From: Ascidia mentula
Lineage: Eukaryota; Chordata; Ascidiacea; Phlebobranchia; Ascidiidae
Direction of reading: 5' to 3'
NCBI GenBank assembly: GCA_947561715.1
Contig: OX387197.1
Coordinates: 20,444,266-20,508,265, forward strand
Length of the DNA stretch: 64,000 bases
The notes under the pieces were generated by a model. It was not told the DNA's origin, did not search any database, and saw only the letters and a program-made list of their open reading frames with translations. This document shows positions 37,766 through 50,135 of this stretch, in pieces; position 1 is the stretch's first letter, and each line of letters begins with the position of its first letter. Position numbers and translations under genes: made by a program.

Positions 37766-40700
37766 TTAAGAAAAGTCGTCCTCCTCAACTGGTTTGTTCA
37801 TCCATTTTCCACAGCCGGCTTGAGCAAAAGCTAACTTCATTGCATTCTTCGCCTGCTGATATTCAACTGAAGCTTTTTTAGCCAAGGCATAAGTTTCCAG
37901 ATCATTGCTTTTGGTGACCTTGATCATAAACAGAAAGTAGGATAGGGACATGCAGTACATGATGTTTTTATACATACCTGTTTATAGCATTTGAAAAGAT
38001 TGGACTTGCACACATGAGAAATGGGATCTGAGCATCCATAACGTGCCTCACATCTTCCCTTCGTGCCATCCAAAACCTCAGCACCCACATCACCAGTAGT
38101 CCAGTTCAAACTAAACTCTCTCGTTTTTACCTTGCCCGTGTCCCTGCCGGGGTCGTCACCGCTGATTTTGCTTACCTTGTAACCACAAAACATTTGTTTC
38201 TCAACAATTTTCCTAGCTAGGCAAACTTACAGAAGGGTGTTGAGCATTAAACGGGGAAGTGTTCAAGCCGCCCATGTCCTGCAAATATTTGTCTAGTCGA
38301 CAGCATATCGCCCTTGTCAGATGACCGTGATGAAAAAGCATTCCCAGTGTAAGCGATGACATGTAAATAGGCTCGATCACCCGACTGAGCAAAGCTCCCT
38401 AAAAATGCAACGCCCATCAAACACTTAAACCATACTACAGAAAATTTAGCACGAGGCTTTTACAAAACAATTTTGAGGCTTGAACGTACTTGGAGACCTA
38501 AATAATTCCATTTGGCCAGTTTGTCGCTGCACGACATTGTCCTCAGTCGTTCTCCTCGCAACAAGCCATCCCATGTCGGAACGTTGGCATCTTCGTCAAT
38601 AGGAATGCATCCTTCACCTAAAATCAATGACAAAACAATTCTGCCTGACATGTTTTCTGAACAGTTTTTTCTATTGTACACGTCAAAATGTTAGGTAGAG
38701 CGCACCGTTTTCAACTTTGGTCCTCAGAACCCCCTGTTTCTTGTTGTCAAACAACGGCTTGTGGACATTTTCCGCTCCTTCCTCGTAATGTTCAATGTCG
38801 CTTTTTGCAAACAGCGCACTGTCTCCACATGGAGCCGTACTGATGTACAAATGAAAACGAATACCCGGTTTCAGACGTAGCCTGGAGTAGAGTGTACAAC
38901 GTCACATATGTGAAAAACATGACATTTTTGGCGACAAAGAAGCACTTAAACTTCACTATGTATTTTATCGTCATACAAAACTGGCATTTGTGAATTTTTC
39001 TAAAATTTCAAATTGTTTTAAATTGGCAACTGAATGTCGTGAAGTCCGAATTTGCCCTGTTGTTTTAGATCATATATGCGTGACAGCGTCAGTAACGGAT
39101 TATTGCGTCGTCGGTATAAACCTTCATTTATTTTGGTCGGCTAAAAACGGAAAGTCGCCAAAGAGTATTTGTGACATTAGTTTTGTTTACCGAAATCTGA
39201 AACCTACTTGTTGTTTTGTCCAGGTTCAAAAATGTTGTCCTCGGAGTCTTGGCCTGCAGGGTAGTGGAGCAGTTGACTGACAAGATACATAAATTTGTCG
39301 TTTACTTACACACGCAATTTTTTTGTTGAACTAACCTGTATAGATATCGCATTAGACCTCTGCGTGAAATAACTTCTGCGTGGCAATCGTTCACCGTTTC
39401 ACCTTTTAGGCTTAACTTATCTCCTGCAACGCATCGATTTCCTAAAAAAGAAGGAGCAAAGTTTAACTCTACAGCAGCGGTAATATAACACATACAGATC
39501 TTTCACTAGCCATACAACCTTAAACGTTTTAGAAAAGATTTACGACAAAAATGTTGACACTAAGTCATGGTTAGAACAGGTTTAATGATAACAACAAATG
39601 TTACCAGCAAAAACGAACAGTGCATGTTTTCGAATGTGTCAAATGAAACCTTATGCTTCGATTTTTGATAACTTAGTTTAGTCAAATCGACAACAATTTA
39701 TGTTGGTTTTAAACTGCGTTGTTCTACTTTGTTTTAGCGATACTGAAGCATAGGAGAAATTTGTACAATAATTGAAAACCTTTTTACAGGACTTTTTACA
39801 GAAGTCAAGGCAATTTGTGCGCAAAAAGGAAACGAGCTAATGTCATTGAATTCTAATTAAACCAAGGCTTTCAGGAGCATGTTTCATTGTTTAAGTGACA
39901 GGACTGTTTCACGAATGGAAAAATCACCATATAAAATCAAAACTAACCCGACGAGACACTGATGACTGTCCACCTACGCTCTTCTCCCCATCCTTCATCG
40001 GTAGTTTGTGACATGACAAATCCTGCAATAATTTTTCGACCAACAATCGTATCAGGCAGCTTTGATAGTAGCTCTTCAAACTTTTCTTTCACCATGCTGG
40101 CCACGCGGTCGTGGTAGGTAAATGATTGTGCGTTGAAGGACGCCTACCACAGAATTGACAATTAAACGAACACTTTCGGATGGCAAAACAAAAACACTAA
40201 ATCATGTTAAAAAAATTATTACTGAAACGGCAAATACAATGTGAATATTCTACACAATTTCAACAAATAGATTTGCAAAATTTTCTTACTCCTGGAGTTC
40301 CTGGTGCAGCAACATGTTTCAACTTGCCTTCCTTGTCCAGCAAGTGTAAGGCAGCTTCTGCAGCTTTTAATTTGGATTCCTTTTTTGTAGAACCATCAAC
40401 TTTTGCGACAACCCGACCACCCAAAGTGAGAATAGATGTAAACCTAAAAAAATGAACAAATGTATGTTTTGCTTTGACATGTTAAAAAAATATTGCAATG
40501 TTTTAAGGTTGCATTGACACTTTAAAAAATTAAATTTGTTTTATTATTTCAATTCTGTTGTATTTATAATAAAAATACTTGTTTAAGTTTCTATACTGAA
40601 AGGATGTGTGAGTTTAGCATTAAAAAAAGATCCAAAATTACCTTCGTTTGTGATCAGGTCCATGAATATTGCAGTCGAAGTTAATTAACATTTTGTTTGC

Positions 40701-43423
40701 CTGTGCATACTCATTTATTGCAGAAACCGCATTTTTGGATGAAGAAAAAAAGGTAGGTTTAAAACTGCATTCAACCTTAATACAAAACAACAATAAAAAG
40801 GAAATATTAAAATTAAAAATCCTTTACTTGCTGCTCAGGTGTAACACATTGTATTGCTTCAGCAGGAAGAAGTAACTTTAAAACAACTTGAGCAGCCTGC
40901 AGCTTTGAGTCTTTCTTTGAAATACCTTCTACTGGTTGGTAGGTTTCAGTTCCAAGCACAACAGATGTGAAAAACCTTGACGATATGTCATTTTAAAAAA
41001 GTGCACAAAATCCTCATTCATTGCACAATTAAAAAAAATTAAGAAACACACGTTTTCTGGTGTGGAGGTCCTTCATCAGAGACTTTGTACATAAGATTAA
41101 GTTTATTAGCTTGAGCATATTCATTTAACATTGACACAGGATTTTTTCCACTGTGTTCCTGTATTCCTGAGGATAATAGAAGGGAGTTGGCTGTCTCTCT
41201 ACATAAACTGTTTTCAACTGGACAAGAAAAAAAAGACAGAAGTAACAACTGCAAATATAACTAATTTTAAAGCCATACTTTCATTTTTCACAGGGCCAAG
41301 ATCATTGGGAACTGTGGGCGGGGAAGATGTTGTGGGATATGGCTGGGTATGGCCATATTCAGCAGGATAGTAAGCGACTTGGGGTTCTGGTTTTGGTACA
41401 AACTGGTCATTGCTGGTATCCCCACTCAATGTGAAGAAAGAGGGTGGCAATAAAACTTTATCTGATGTGCTTTTGTCAGGACTGTAGGATTTTGTGTCAT
41501 CATTTCCGAATGTGCTCTTTACAGATGTATTGTAAATTTGTGAAGAATTATTTGGAGTAGAATTTAATGAAGAAACAGTTTCTGTAATTTGTGCAGCTAT
41601 AGGTCCACCATAAGACCTGTACCTATCCTTCCCATTCGGAAGCAAATACCACTTTGGGGGATTGCTGTCAGTTCTAGTAATTAAATGCTGCTTTTTCATC
41701 TCATACAAAATCTAAAACCAAAATTTAGCATCTGATAATAGCAATTAAAACATAATAAAATTTAAAGAGAAATTACTTTATTAAGAGATTTTTTGTCCAT
41801 TGACATCATTTTTGTCAGCTTTGATATCTGAACCTCATCTTCTTTACACTCATGTAGTTTACAAAGAATTTCAATGTGGGTTGCATCACCTGTTAAAAAA
41901 TAATAATTTTAACACAAAAATATTTTCCAATAACATCTATTTTACAAAAAATGGCACAACCTACCAGAGTGCTGACTTTTGGTTGCCTGTCGTTGTGAGT
42001 TCCTGTGCCTGTTTGCAACCCAGTGAGGACCTCTTGTGGACCGCTCAGTCCTGTAATTTCTTTTCATTTTTTGCCACAATTACCTTTCAACAGTTATCAC
42101 TGTTTAAAAGTTGATGCAGCTTTCATAATTGAAGAATACTGACAAGCATATCAATGAATATAAAAAAATGAAACAAGATGGACTCTATATATTACATATG
42201 TTACTTCCAAGCAAAATATACACTCTAATAGGAATCTTTTGTTTTTCAAAAAACTAATTCTTTCTCATTTGTACAGATAAATGCCATTCATGTAACAAAA
42301 TTCATGCAAGTACCGCATTCCGGCAAAAAACAACAACACCTGGTGTGTCCCATTAGTAAAATTATTCATACATTAAAAAAAAATATTCCAGTGTTCATAG
42401 ACTGTGGTTACTTGTTTCAGCGTGATTTTTTACTTTTATCAAGCGCTAACACACATTAGCAAGTGCAATCTCAGTTTATAAAACACCTGACACACAACAG
42501 AAGTTTTTTTATTCAATTCAGACCAAAGGCAAAAAAATCTTCAACGCTTTCTGTTCTGTCGGTACTTTTGAGTGACCGTAATGTTCTATCCACAAGTTTA
42601 TGTGAAGAAGACAAGCCTAAATTTAGCTAAACTCACAAGTGTAACACAGTGCATACAATAGAGTAGTGAACATTCTTAAAAATATTTCTTCGTTGTTACA
42701 AAACTACAAAACTTGATTTTCCACAACGGAACCAGGTTCTTGATTTCGGTAAATCCCCATCGTCGAGATTTTGATCACAGATCACCACGTTCTAAAGTTT
42801 GTGAACGGCATCTTGTTGTAAATCGTTTTCCATTTTCAGACTTCAAATACTTCTTTACAATAATCTATGTTGGTTACAGAGTGAATTTTTTATGGTTTGG
42901 GCAGTAATACACAATACACATATCATCGATCAATTTTATTACTTGTTAGCTAAGGTTTCAGGAAAGTCATCATCAAAATAATTTGGTGTTATCATGTGTG
43001 GTAGTTTATTAGCTGATATTTGTTTCAAAACTTGGTTTGTGTTTTCACTATCACTGTGTTCCTCTATATGGTTGGTGAAAGAATTATCGATGGCCTGATA
43101 CGTTTGTTCCGACAAAGCAAGTTTTTGATCGTTTGTACGAAGGGCCAATTTTGGCTCTTGTTTGTGGTCATTTGTAACAATTAAGCTCCATTCTGGGGGA
43201 TTCGTTGAAGTTTTTTTCACCAGGCTTCTCTTTTCCATGTCGTACAATACCTACAAAAGTAGGAATCAAATCAATGGTCGTTGATTCTTGGGTAATGCTG
43301 CAATTTACTTACGCGGTTAACTGCCTTCTTGGGGATGTTTAACTCTTTAACCAAATCACGAGCAAACCAAGGTTTCGTTTTCAGAAATGCTGTAATACGT
43401 TCTTCCAATGTTTTGTCATCCAT
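37766..43423 (-). CDS. ADAR: dsRNA adenosine deaminase with two Z domains (ADAR1-type)
   Basis: Converts adenosine to inosine in double-stranded RNA. Order: first Z domain, residues about 5-60 (43313-43423 plus the start of 42943-43250), with recognition set KKAVNRVLY then NPPEW; an acidic linker; a small basic exon (41965-42050); a second Z domain (41777-41890 plus the start of 41279-41711) with KKSLNKILY and NPPKW; a Ser/Pro linker; two dsRNA-binding domains, [19 protein letters not shown] (about 41053-41217, completed about 40880-40980) and [14 protein letters not shown] (about 40640-40750, completed 40290-40443); and the deaminase domain. The catalytic HAE lies in [16 protein letters not shown] (39341-39440), the first zinc Cys in [11 protein letters not shown] (about 38800-38875), the second in [15 protein letters not shown] (38494-38620). 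The end is [11 protein letters not shown]. Exon phases through both Z domains fit. The start ATG is at 43421-43423. Confidence 0.95.
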
Positions 43424-44503
43424 AACTGGTAATATTTGCAGTCAGTCACAAAACTTTCTAATTAAAAATGATGAGACCTTTTAGGTCGAAACAGTGGCCA
43501 TCTGTCTGTAGCTTATACACAATAAAAATGTACTGTTCACAGTGGAGACTCCACACCTGCTTAACGTATGGAAGTCGTTAATTAACCCAAAATTATATTT
43601 TAGGGACAATAACAAAGCCATTTACATTGGTTCAAACTAGTATAGACCAAGGAAAATTTAATATGGGTGTAGCCTTTCAACCCACCTTAAAGTCCAGTCA
43701 CCAACCTGATTATTTATTGTTTGCGGAAAACTAGTATCAAATAGCTGTCATTAAATGATACAGAGGTTTAAGACAATACCCAAATTACAACAACATATTT
43801 GTCTGTAGGTTATGACAAACAAAAACGCAATAAATGCACATGCCATAGAGTTGGCATGGATTATGAGTTTTACTTTTCTAATCAATAATGTTCCAGGGCC
43901 AGGCTGATTTTGTTCCAAGGCTTTTTTTTATTTCCATTACGATAAAATTTGTGTAAGAAAACCTGCATCATTACCTAATCCTCTGGTTATAGGACAACAG
44001 TATGTACAAATCACGGATTGTCCTCAAATAAAAAGAAGACGGTCCAAGTAACATGTTCCTGTACGTAACTACTGGTAGAAAGCAAGGCTAGCTGCCCCGC
44101 AGGTAACTTTTCTCCCAACGTTCAAGCGGAAAACAGTTTCACAATGTGGGATTTCCCCCTTTTCGCTCAAACGGGGTGGAACGAACTTTTCAGCTTGTCA
44201 AGAATAAACACCATGAAAAATATTACAACTGTTTGAGAAACCATAAAACGGCTTTGATAAAAATAACAATTTGCTTTTCTTCGTTGCTGTTAATTACTGT
44301 CATCACACCATGAACAACATTGGAATAATGACATTTCGTGATATTGAATTAAAATTTAGTAAAAAATAATTTTGTCGAAACATCTTCCATCTTTATTATC
44401 TGGAACACAAATCAAATTATCTTAGTTTTGTTGGGCATAGAATAAGTCAAAGGATTAACGTGCAATGCGATCCAGTGTATAAACAGTATGGGTTTATGAA
44501 TGA
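43424..44503. other. Spacer between ADAR and the FABP array
   Basis: Contains the ADAR promoter side. At 43481-43502 lies a 22-bp sequence identical to the complement of 18961-18982, part of a dispersed repeat. I see no gene. Confidence 0.5.
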
Positions 44504-44604
44504 TTAACCAAAAAGAGCTTTGGTGGCTGCTGCGGCGCTGACAGTGTAACGAAAGCGCACATACTTTTCATTCGTTAAAAGCGAACAATTCCTCGGACAC
44601 TTGG

Positions 44605-45211
44605 CTATGAAGTATATCGCCCTTTTGAAAAGTTCCGTTTAAATTTGGTAGTTATGTTTAAGTATTGCAGCATATATATGATCGCAAAATTCAATGTCAT
44701 CACCGTAATTAGAATGTTCTCCTCGCGGAGTCTGGTTATTTCACAGAACTTGTCGTTCCAATATTGTTCCTGGATAAGTTTATTTTCTTTCCAATACATT
44801 TTACTCTGTAGAAAAGTATGGAATTGATTTGCAAATACTTTTAAATCCAGCCAACGGCGCTTATACTTTGCATTTTCGCCCATCAGGCGTTGATTCGTGA
44901 AATTCTTCCCCTATGACACAACTTATTTCAAATGTTTTTAGTGGGGTAACTGTTTTCAGATGAATTGTGTCGCCCTCGATTTCCAACACCAACGTAGGTT
45001 TGGCAAATTTCAGTATCTTCCTCAAAAACAGGTTCATTCCTGAAAGTTTCAAAATTTTAGTAGGCTATTTCCCTTTCCAATTAGCCACCATTAAAACTAT
45101 TAATAACACTTTGTACGATCAATTTATGCGTCCCAAACCTAGTGCTTTCATATAATCTTCCAAGTGTTCAGATCTTTGAAGTTTCCAAACGCCAACCAAA
45201 CTGTCTGACAT
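44605..45211 (-). CDS. Fatty-acid-binding protein-like, copy a (odd 3' end)
   Basis: Member of the intracellular lipid-binding protein family (ten-stranded beta-barrel binding fatty acids or retinoids). Exon 1 45139-45211 (73 bp), exon 2 44867-45039 (173 bp) and exon 3 44704-44805 (102 bp) have the textbook FABP exon lengths. The start MSDSLVGVWKLQRSEHLEDY carries the family's G-x-W signature; FAKPTLVLEIEGD and PDGRKCK follow. Exon 4 is not recognisable. Either the frame reads on from exon 3 and ends FSKGRYTS with the stop at 44605-44607, or a divergent exon ends at 44504-44506 (reading NEKYVRFRYTVS). The usual barrel-closing strand (GDVVAKRIYER in the neighbours) is missing, so this copy may be a pseudogene or specialised. 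Confidence 0.65.
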
Positions 45212-45561
45212 TGTGACAATATGTTTCTTTGACCCAAGCACTGATGGCTGCACTGCTCTCCCAGACAATAACACTTACTTTCATGCTGTAACTCGATCTC
45301 TTGCCTGTGCCCTGTGAAAAATGGTGGATTAGCGATATATGATGTCTCGATGTAAACTCTTTGCAATGGAAGTTTTACGACTTTTATTACGCGCCTGCAT
45401 CGGTCATTGACAAGTTATCTAAGATCTTTTGTGCCCTGATTTTCCATTTCTCCCAGTAGCACATGAAGCAATTTGATTTCACAGCAATTGTTTTTATGTT
45501 ATGGCACAATTGTATTAGCGATGTGGAAAGAAAGCAAAATTTGTAAATAGAAAATATTTAT

Positions 45562-46268
45562 TTATGTCATATGAAACCTAATTCGTTCGTAGATGAGTTT
45601 TGCAACAGTTTTTCCCATCTCAAATTTCTGAAAACCAAAAAAAGCAATATGTTGTTGGATCTTGAAAGATCTATGTGCTAAATATATCAAAAACATGCTA
45701 TACGATTAAATCTTGCAGTATAATAACTTACGACAATAAGAAAATCTCCCTCGCGGTATCTGGCGGTTTCACAAAAGTTTCCTCCTTCCCAAGTTTGCAG
45801 ATGTAACAAAGCGTTTCCTTTCCAGTGCATTATGCTCTGCGACGGACAAAGTTTTTCTGGTGCCGAATCAATCAAATTAAATTCTTGTTTACCCTGCACT
45901 TTCGTCCATCCCCAAGTTCCTCGTCAAATTCTTCTCCAATGGTGCAGCGTATTTCTATTGTACGAATAGTGGTTTCGTTTTTTAGGAAAAATGTTTTTCC
46001 GTTGATTTCTATGGTCAAAATTGGCTTGAAATACTCCATCACATTTTCGTTCACGAGTTGAACTCCTGAGAATTTTAATTAAACAATTAGACAACTGCGT
46101 CGGCGGTTAACACGCATGAGTGATTTGAGCAAACAATGTTAAAGCCTCGTTTTTTCTCTGGCGAAACAGTCGATTGGAAGTCATGTTTTTTTTACCTAGT
46201 GCTTGCAGGTAGCCACCAAAGTTTTCCGAGTCTTTTATCTTCCACACGCCGCTGATAGATTCAGCCAT
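45562..46268 (-). CDS. Fatty-acid-binding protein, copy b
   Basis: Cytosolic lipid carrier of the FABP/CRABP family. Exons 46196-46268 (73), 45893-46065 (173), 45732-45836 (105) and 45562-45627 (66) give 138 aa. The start MAESISGVWKIKDSENFGGY has the G-x-W signature. Next come PILTIEINGKTFFLKNET, CTIGEEFDEELGDGRKCR, the strand MHWKGNALLHLQTWEGG and the barrel-closing end MGKTVAKLIYERIRFHMT. The expected C-terminal Arg-x-Tyr pair is represented by LIYER (Tyr kept, Arg replaced), so ligand preference may differ from vertebrate FABPs. The minus-strand AATAAA at 45557-45562 overlaps the stop codon. It is one of six head-to-tail copies. Confidence 0.92.
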
Positions 46269-47361
46269 TATTTGTACTATTTCCGCTGGCACCCAGCTGT
46301 TTACCACTACACTATTACATTATCTTATTGACAACATCTCTAAATCACCTTGAAAGTGTACAAATACGTTTGTAAATTTTCAAACTCTACGTACTGAAGC
46401 TTGATAGTTTAATCCTATACAGAACTTTACGCCATGATAGCGAACTTAACCAACATCATGAACGTTGGTTTTGTTCCTGATTGTTCTTTATGGGTGTGTC
46501 TCAAATCGTCGTTCTTAGAATAACAATGAGAAGAACCCAATAGAGACGTAACGGACCACAACTACATCTTGTTATCGAAAGCATTTTAACCCTACTAACC
46601 TTGCTGTAGAAAGGCCCAATAATATAATGCGACTTTCCTATTTTGTTTGCTCCGGTGACTCACACGTGCTTGTCAAACAGAAACAAAGTAAACAAAAAAG
46701 TTGTGATTTATTTGAAGAACTTTGTCCGAACCTAACGGATCTTTGTTCTGTACACATCAAGTAAAAGTTAGGAGAAAACGAATTTAGAACTTGTTTACAA
46801 AATCTGCTAAGTGATACTTGCTCTCACTGTTTGGTATAGGTGTCGGAGTATACTATATAACATCATCCAACGACTTCAATTTTTTCAATACTCGGCAACG
46901 TCGCCCAAGCGCCCTCTACTGTAACCATAATTGGTGCTAACTACATCTTCGTGTCAATACAGTAGAATATATTACAAATCAGTGAGCAACATACTGATTC
47001 CCCGATCCCATAAAGGCCCTCTACACGGTACTGGACCATTTCTGCGAAGATTTCGTCATGCAATACACTAAACTGCTTAAAAGTTTTCTTAACACTTTTA
47101 TTGAGCTTCTCTCAATTCGACGATAATTGCATAAAATATATCGCGTTACATAGTATTGCTTGCGTATACAGTAACAACACCAGCACCATGTCATTTCTTC
47201 ATATTCGCTGTGAAGAAGTAAAAGCCGCCAAAACCACAAGCAACAAATTGGATATGGGCAAGAGCTACATCAGTAGCCATCAGTTGCGATAACAGAAATT
47301 ACCAATTTAAATTAAGTTTGTGTTGAAACTCCTCTTATCTTCTGCCCAGCGAAAATCGCAT
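46269..47361. other. Spacer between FABP copies b and c
   Basis: No FABP exon or other gene was found on either strand. Short ORFs only. Confidence 0.4.
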
Positions 47362-49334
47362 TTATTTTTTCTCGTAAATCAGTTTTGCGACAACACTTCC
47401 GAGTTTAAATCTCTGAAACACAAATAACAATGCTTTATTTTTTCAGATGTCAATTAAAATCGTACACTTTCACAAATATAACAAACGGTTTTCCTGCATA
47501 TCTAAGCGATATGTATAACATTAGTGACTATTATAATGTACCAAGCCAAAAACTGTACGTTCTAGGACCATAGTCAACAAATTGGTGCTTGGTGTTTGTG
47601 ACCGGCAAAATCGCGAATTGAACGGCTTAAAATACTAAAATAGTTGCAACGATATTTTTAAACCAACCAAGCAAGTTACATTCCAATTGGGACCCTGAGG
47701 TGTAAAATTCCAAACTTAAACATTTGCAAGAGGGGTTGCAACATTTGTGAAGAAAGAAGCCCATAAAAATATTATAATGAACCTGATATTACCACAAAAA
47801 TGCCAATACTTTTCCGTATACATATCTTTTAGAAACATTAAAAGGCCATTGTGTAGTTTAACACTTACAACTATTAGCAAATCTCCTTCGCGGTATCTTG
47901 CCGTCTCACATATTCCTCCGTTCCAAGTTTGGTCATGAATTAGGGCATCTCCTTCCCAATGCATTTTGCTCTACAAGAACAATATGCCTAGTATTTATGT
48001 CAAGTAATGTTTCTCCCTGTTAATTTTGGTCTCTTCCTATAAGGCAGGGGTGGCCAACATTTCAATCGTTTAAATTTAGCTGGTCGATCGAATATGATTT
48101 TGTGTTGTTTCATGAAATAGGTAAATAAACATAATCGTAAATTTTGTGACAAATTGCTCCGTTAAAACCTAAAGCAACAGTCATACATTAAGTAAATCAT
48201 GAATTAGTAAAAAGTTTTCTTGTCGATCCTATCTTCTCACAAGTCGGCCATGAATGATAAATTTGGCTTTTAGATAATGAATAAGTGGTTGAGGAATTTT
48301 AAAGGTTTTTTTTATTGCCAATCAGATCTTGTCTGAAGACGAAACAAAATCGGGATGGAATAGTAAAAAAAATTGTCATATTTGCTATGGGCTAAAGTAA
48401 TCATTTTGGTGCAGTATCGAGGTTATATATAGCAGGGGTGAGCAAACTTTTCGACTCACGAGCCGGAAATTATTAAAAATTTGACAGGAGAGCCAACGGA
48501 CCAAGCGAGTATAAAGTGGACAAGGAGTGTTCGTTCACATTACAGTTCCTGAACATATTTTCTTTCAAAGTTACCGAAGTACAATTTTTCGAAGCTACCG
48601 AAAACAATCGTGCACTAAAATTAAGATACATTAAACTGTATCATGAACAGTGTTCTTAAGCTACACTAATTTATACCGACCACTGACGGGCCTGATTGAA
48701 AGACCCATGGATCAGGTGTGATTTTCGGGCCGGAGTTTGGCCATGTCTGATATATACGGTAATAAAGAAAACCAACCCGAAGAGTATGTGAACTACAGTT
48801 AGATGAAAACTGTGTGTGGGATTGGCCACATTAAAAAAAACTTTAATGATATCTAAGGACTACATTCACAACTCAGTTTGCAAAATATTAAGTTATGTTT
48901 TACCTTCATAAATTAGTACAAAGTTCACCTTGCATTTCCGTCCATCTGGTGGAGTTTCTTCAAACTCCTCGCCAATGGTGCAACTTATTTCAACCGTTTG
49001 TAGTTTTGTTACATTCTTCAAAAGAAACGAGTTTCCGTTGATTTCTATGGTCAGCGTAGGCTTGACAAACTTCATCAACTGTCTGTTGGCCATGTTAACC
49101 CCTGTGAAAATGCAACAAGTTATTGTGATAGTTAACACATGGCTATATAGTATTCTACGTTACGCATGACTGATCAAAAGTCAATGCCGTGCGTTTGCTG
49201 GAAAAAACTGATCGTTCATACGAAAGAACCGCTCTATAAACTACTATTCAGTTTTGTTTACCTAGTGCTTTCAAATAGTCATCAAAATGTTCAGAATTCT
49301 TCATTTTCCAGACTCCACTAATTGATTCCGCCAT
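47362..49334 (-). CDS. Fatty-acid-binding protein, copy c
   Basis: Exons 49262-49334 (73), 48929-49101 (173), 47869-47970 (102) and 47362-47412 (51) give 132 aa, the canonical FABP length. The start MAESISGVWKMKNSEHFDDY is nearly the same as copy b. Exon 2 reads VKPTLTIEINGNSFLLKNVT and GEEFEETPPDGRKCK, exon 3 MHWEGDALIHDQTWNGG, and the end is LGSVVAKLIYEKK. Intron 2 is unusually long (about 960 bp) for this array because one, possibly two, hAT-like elements have inserted into it. Confidence 0.92.
48045..48120. mobile_element. Possible truncated hAT-like end
   Basis: CAGGGGTGGCCAACATTT resembles the 5' terminus of many hAT elements (compare 19267 and 48433). No matching right end or target duplication was found, so the extent is unknown. 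It lies in intron 2 of FABP copy c. Confidence 0.35.
48433..48749. mobile_element. hAT-like MITE in FABP copy c intron
   Basis: The left end CAGGGGTGAGCAAACTTTT and the complement of the right end (CAGACATGGCCAAACT) share the CAG...TG...CAAACT pattern. The flanks ATATATAG (48425-48432) and ATATATAC (48750-48757) match at 7 of 8 positions, a slightly decayed 8-bp duplication. 317 bp, no coding capacity. Confidence 0.6.
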
Positions 49335-50135
49335 GTTTGATGAACTTACCTTAAAAATCTACACTATTGCACTAAAATCTGTTGGTAAACACGAAAGCTT
49401 TCCACTTTCAACAAATTGGGATATTTTATACATCAGCTACCAATCCCTCGCATCTAAGCTTTATGACGATATTTTCGAAACAATGCCCATACTGAAACCT
49501 TATCTCCTGTGGAGCTCTTTACACAGAGCTGTAAGCGCTCGCCGGTTTGTTTGTGTGGAAGTGAATGCCTAGAGCTGTAAATCCTGGAACAAGACCGTCT
49601 CGCTCTGCTTGCTGATATTATGACGTCAGTAGTGTCGCGCTGCTGTGTTCGGCTGCGCCAGTCACGAAAAAATGTCATGAAATGGCTTGTTGCTGATTGA
49701 TTTACCTTGTGATAATGGCAAAAAAAACAAAAAAGATGTGTAATAAGCAAAGCGAAAGTGATATTCACATTTTGATTATCACTGCATAAAATATCTGTTA
49801 GAGCTGGACGTCATTAAATTCCTTCACGTGAAAAATTTAGCAACGACCTCTCTTAATTTTTTATTTCAGACTTAGTGCAGGTAAATTGGTCTTTATTGGT
49901 TCATCCATGCAACCCTTCTTCTGCGTGAGGTTGTGACGCAAAGCCATTTCAGTTTCCCTTTTAAACTACATTTGTGCTTTACCGTAAAAATTTTAAACTT
50001 GATAACGTATAAGCCGACGTGACAAACATTGTCAACTGCTATCCAAGGGTCTAATTCAAAAACTTGTATTTGCGAACATCAAAAACACAAGTAGCCGTAG
50101 TTGGCCACAATTTACACAGAATTGCTGTCACCAGG
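49335..50135. other. Spacer between FABP copies c and d
   Basis: No gene was recognised. It should hold the copy c promoter and the copy d 3' UTR. The 104-codon minus ORF at 49454-49768 has no family resemblance. Confidence 0.4.

Noticed and set aside
49810-49850. KLREVVAKFF-like stretch considered as exon 4 of FABP copy d
   Set aside because: No usable splice acceptor in the right phase; the exon at 50136-50189 has one and fits the expected length.
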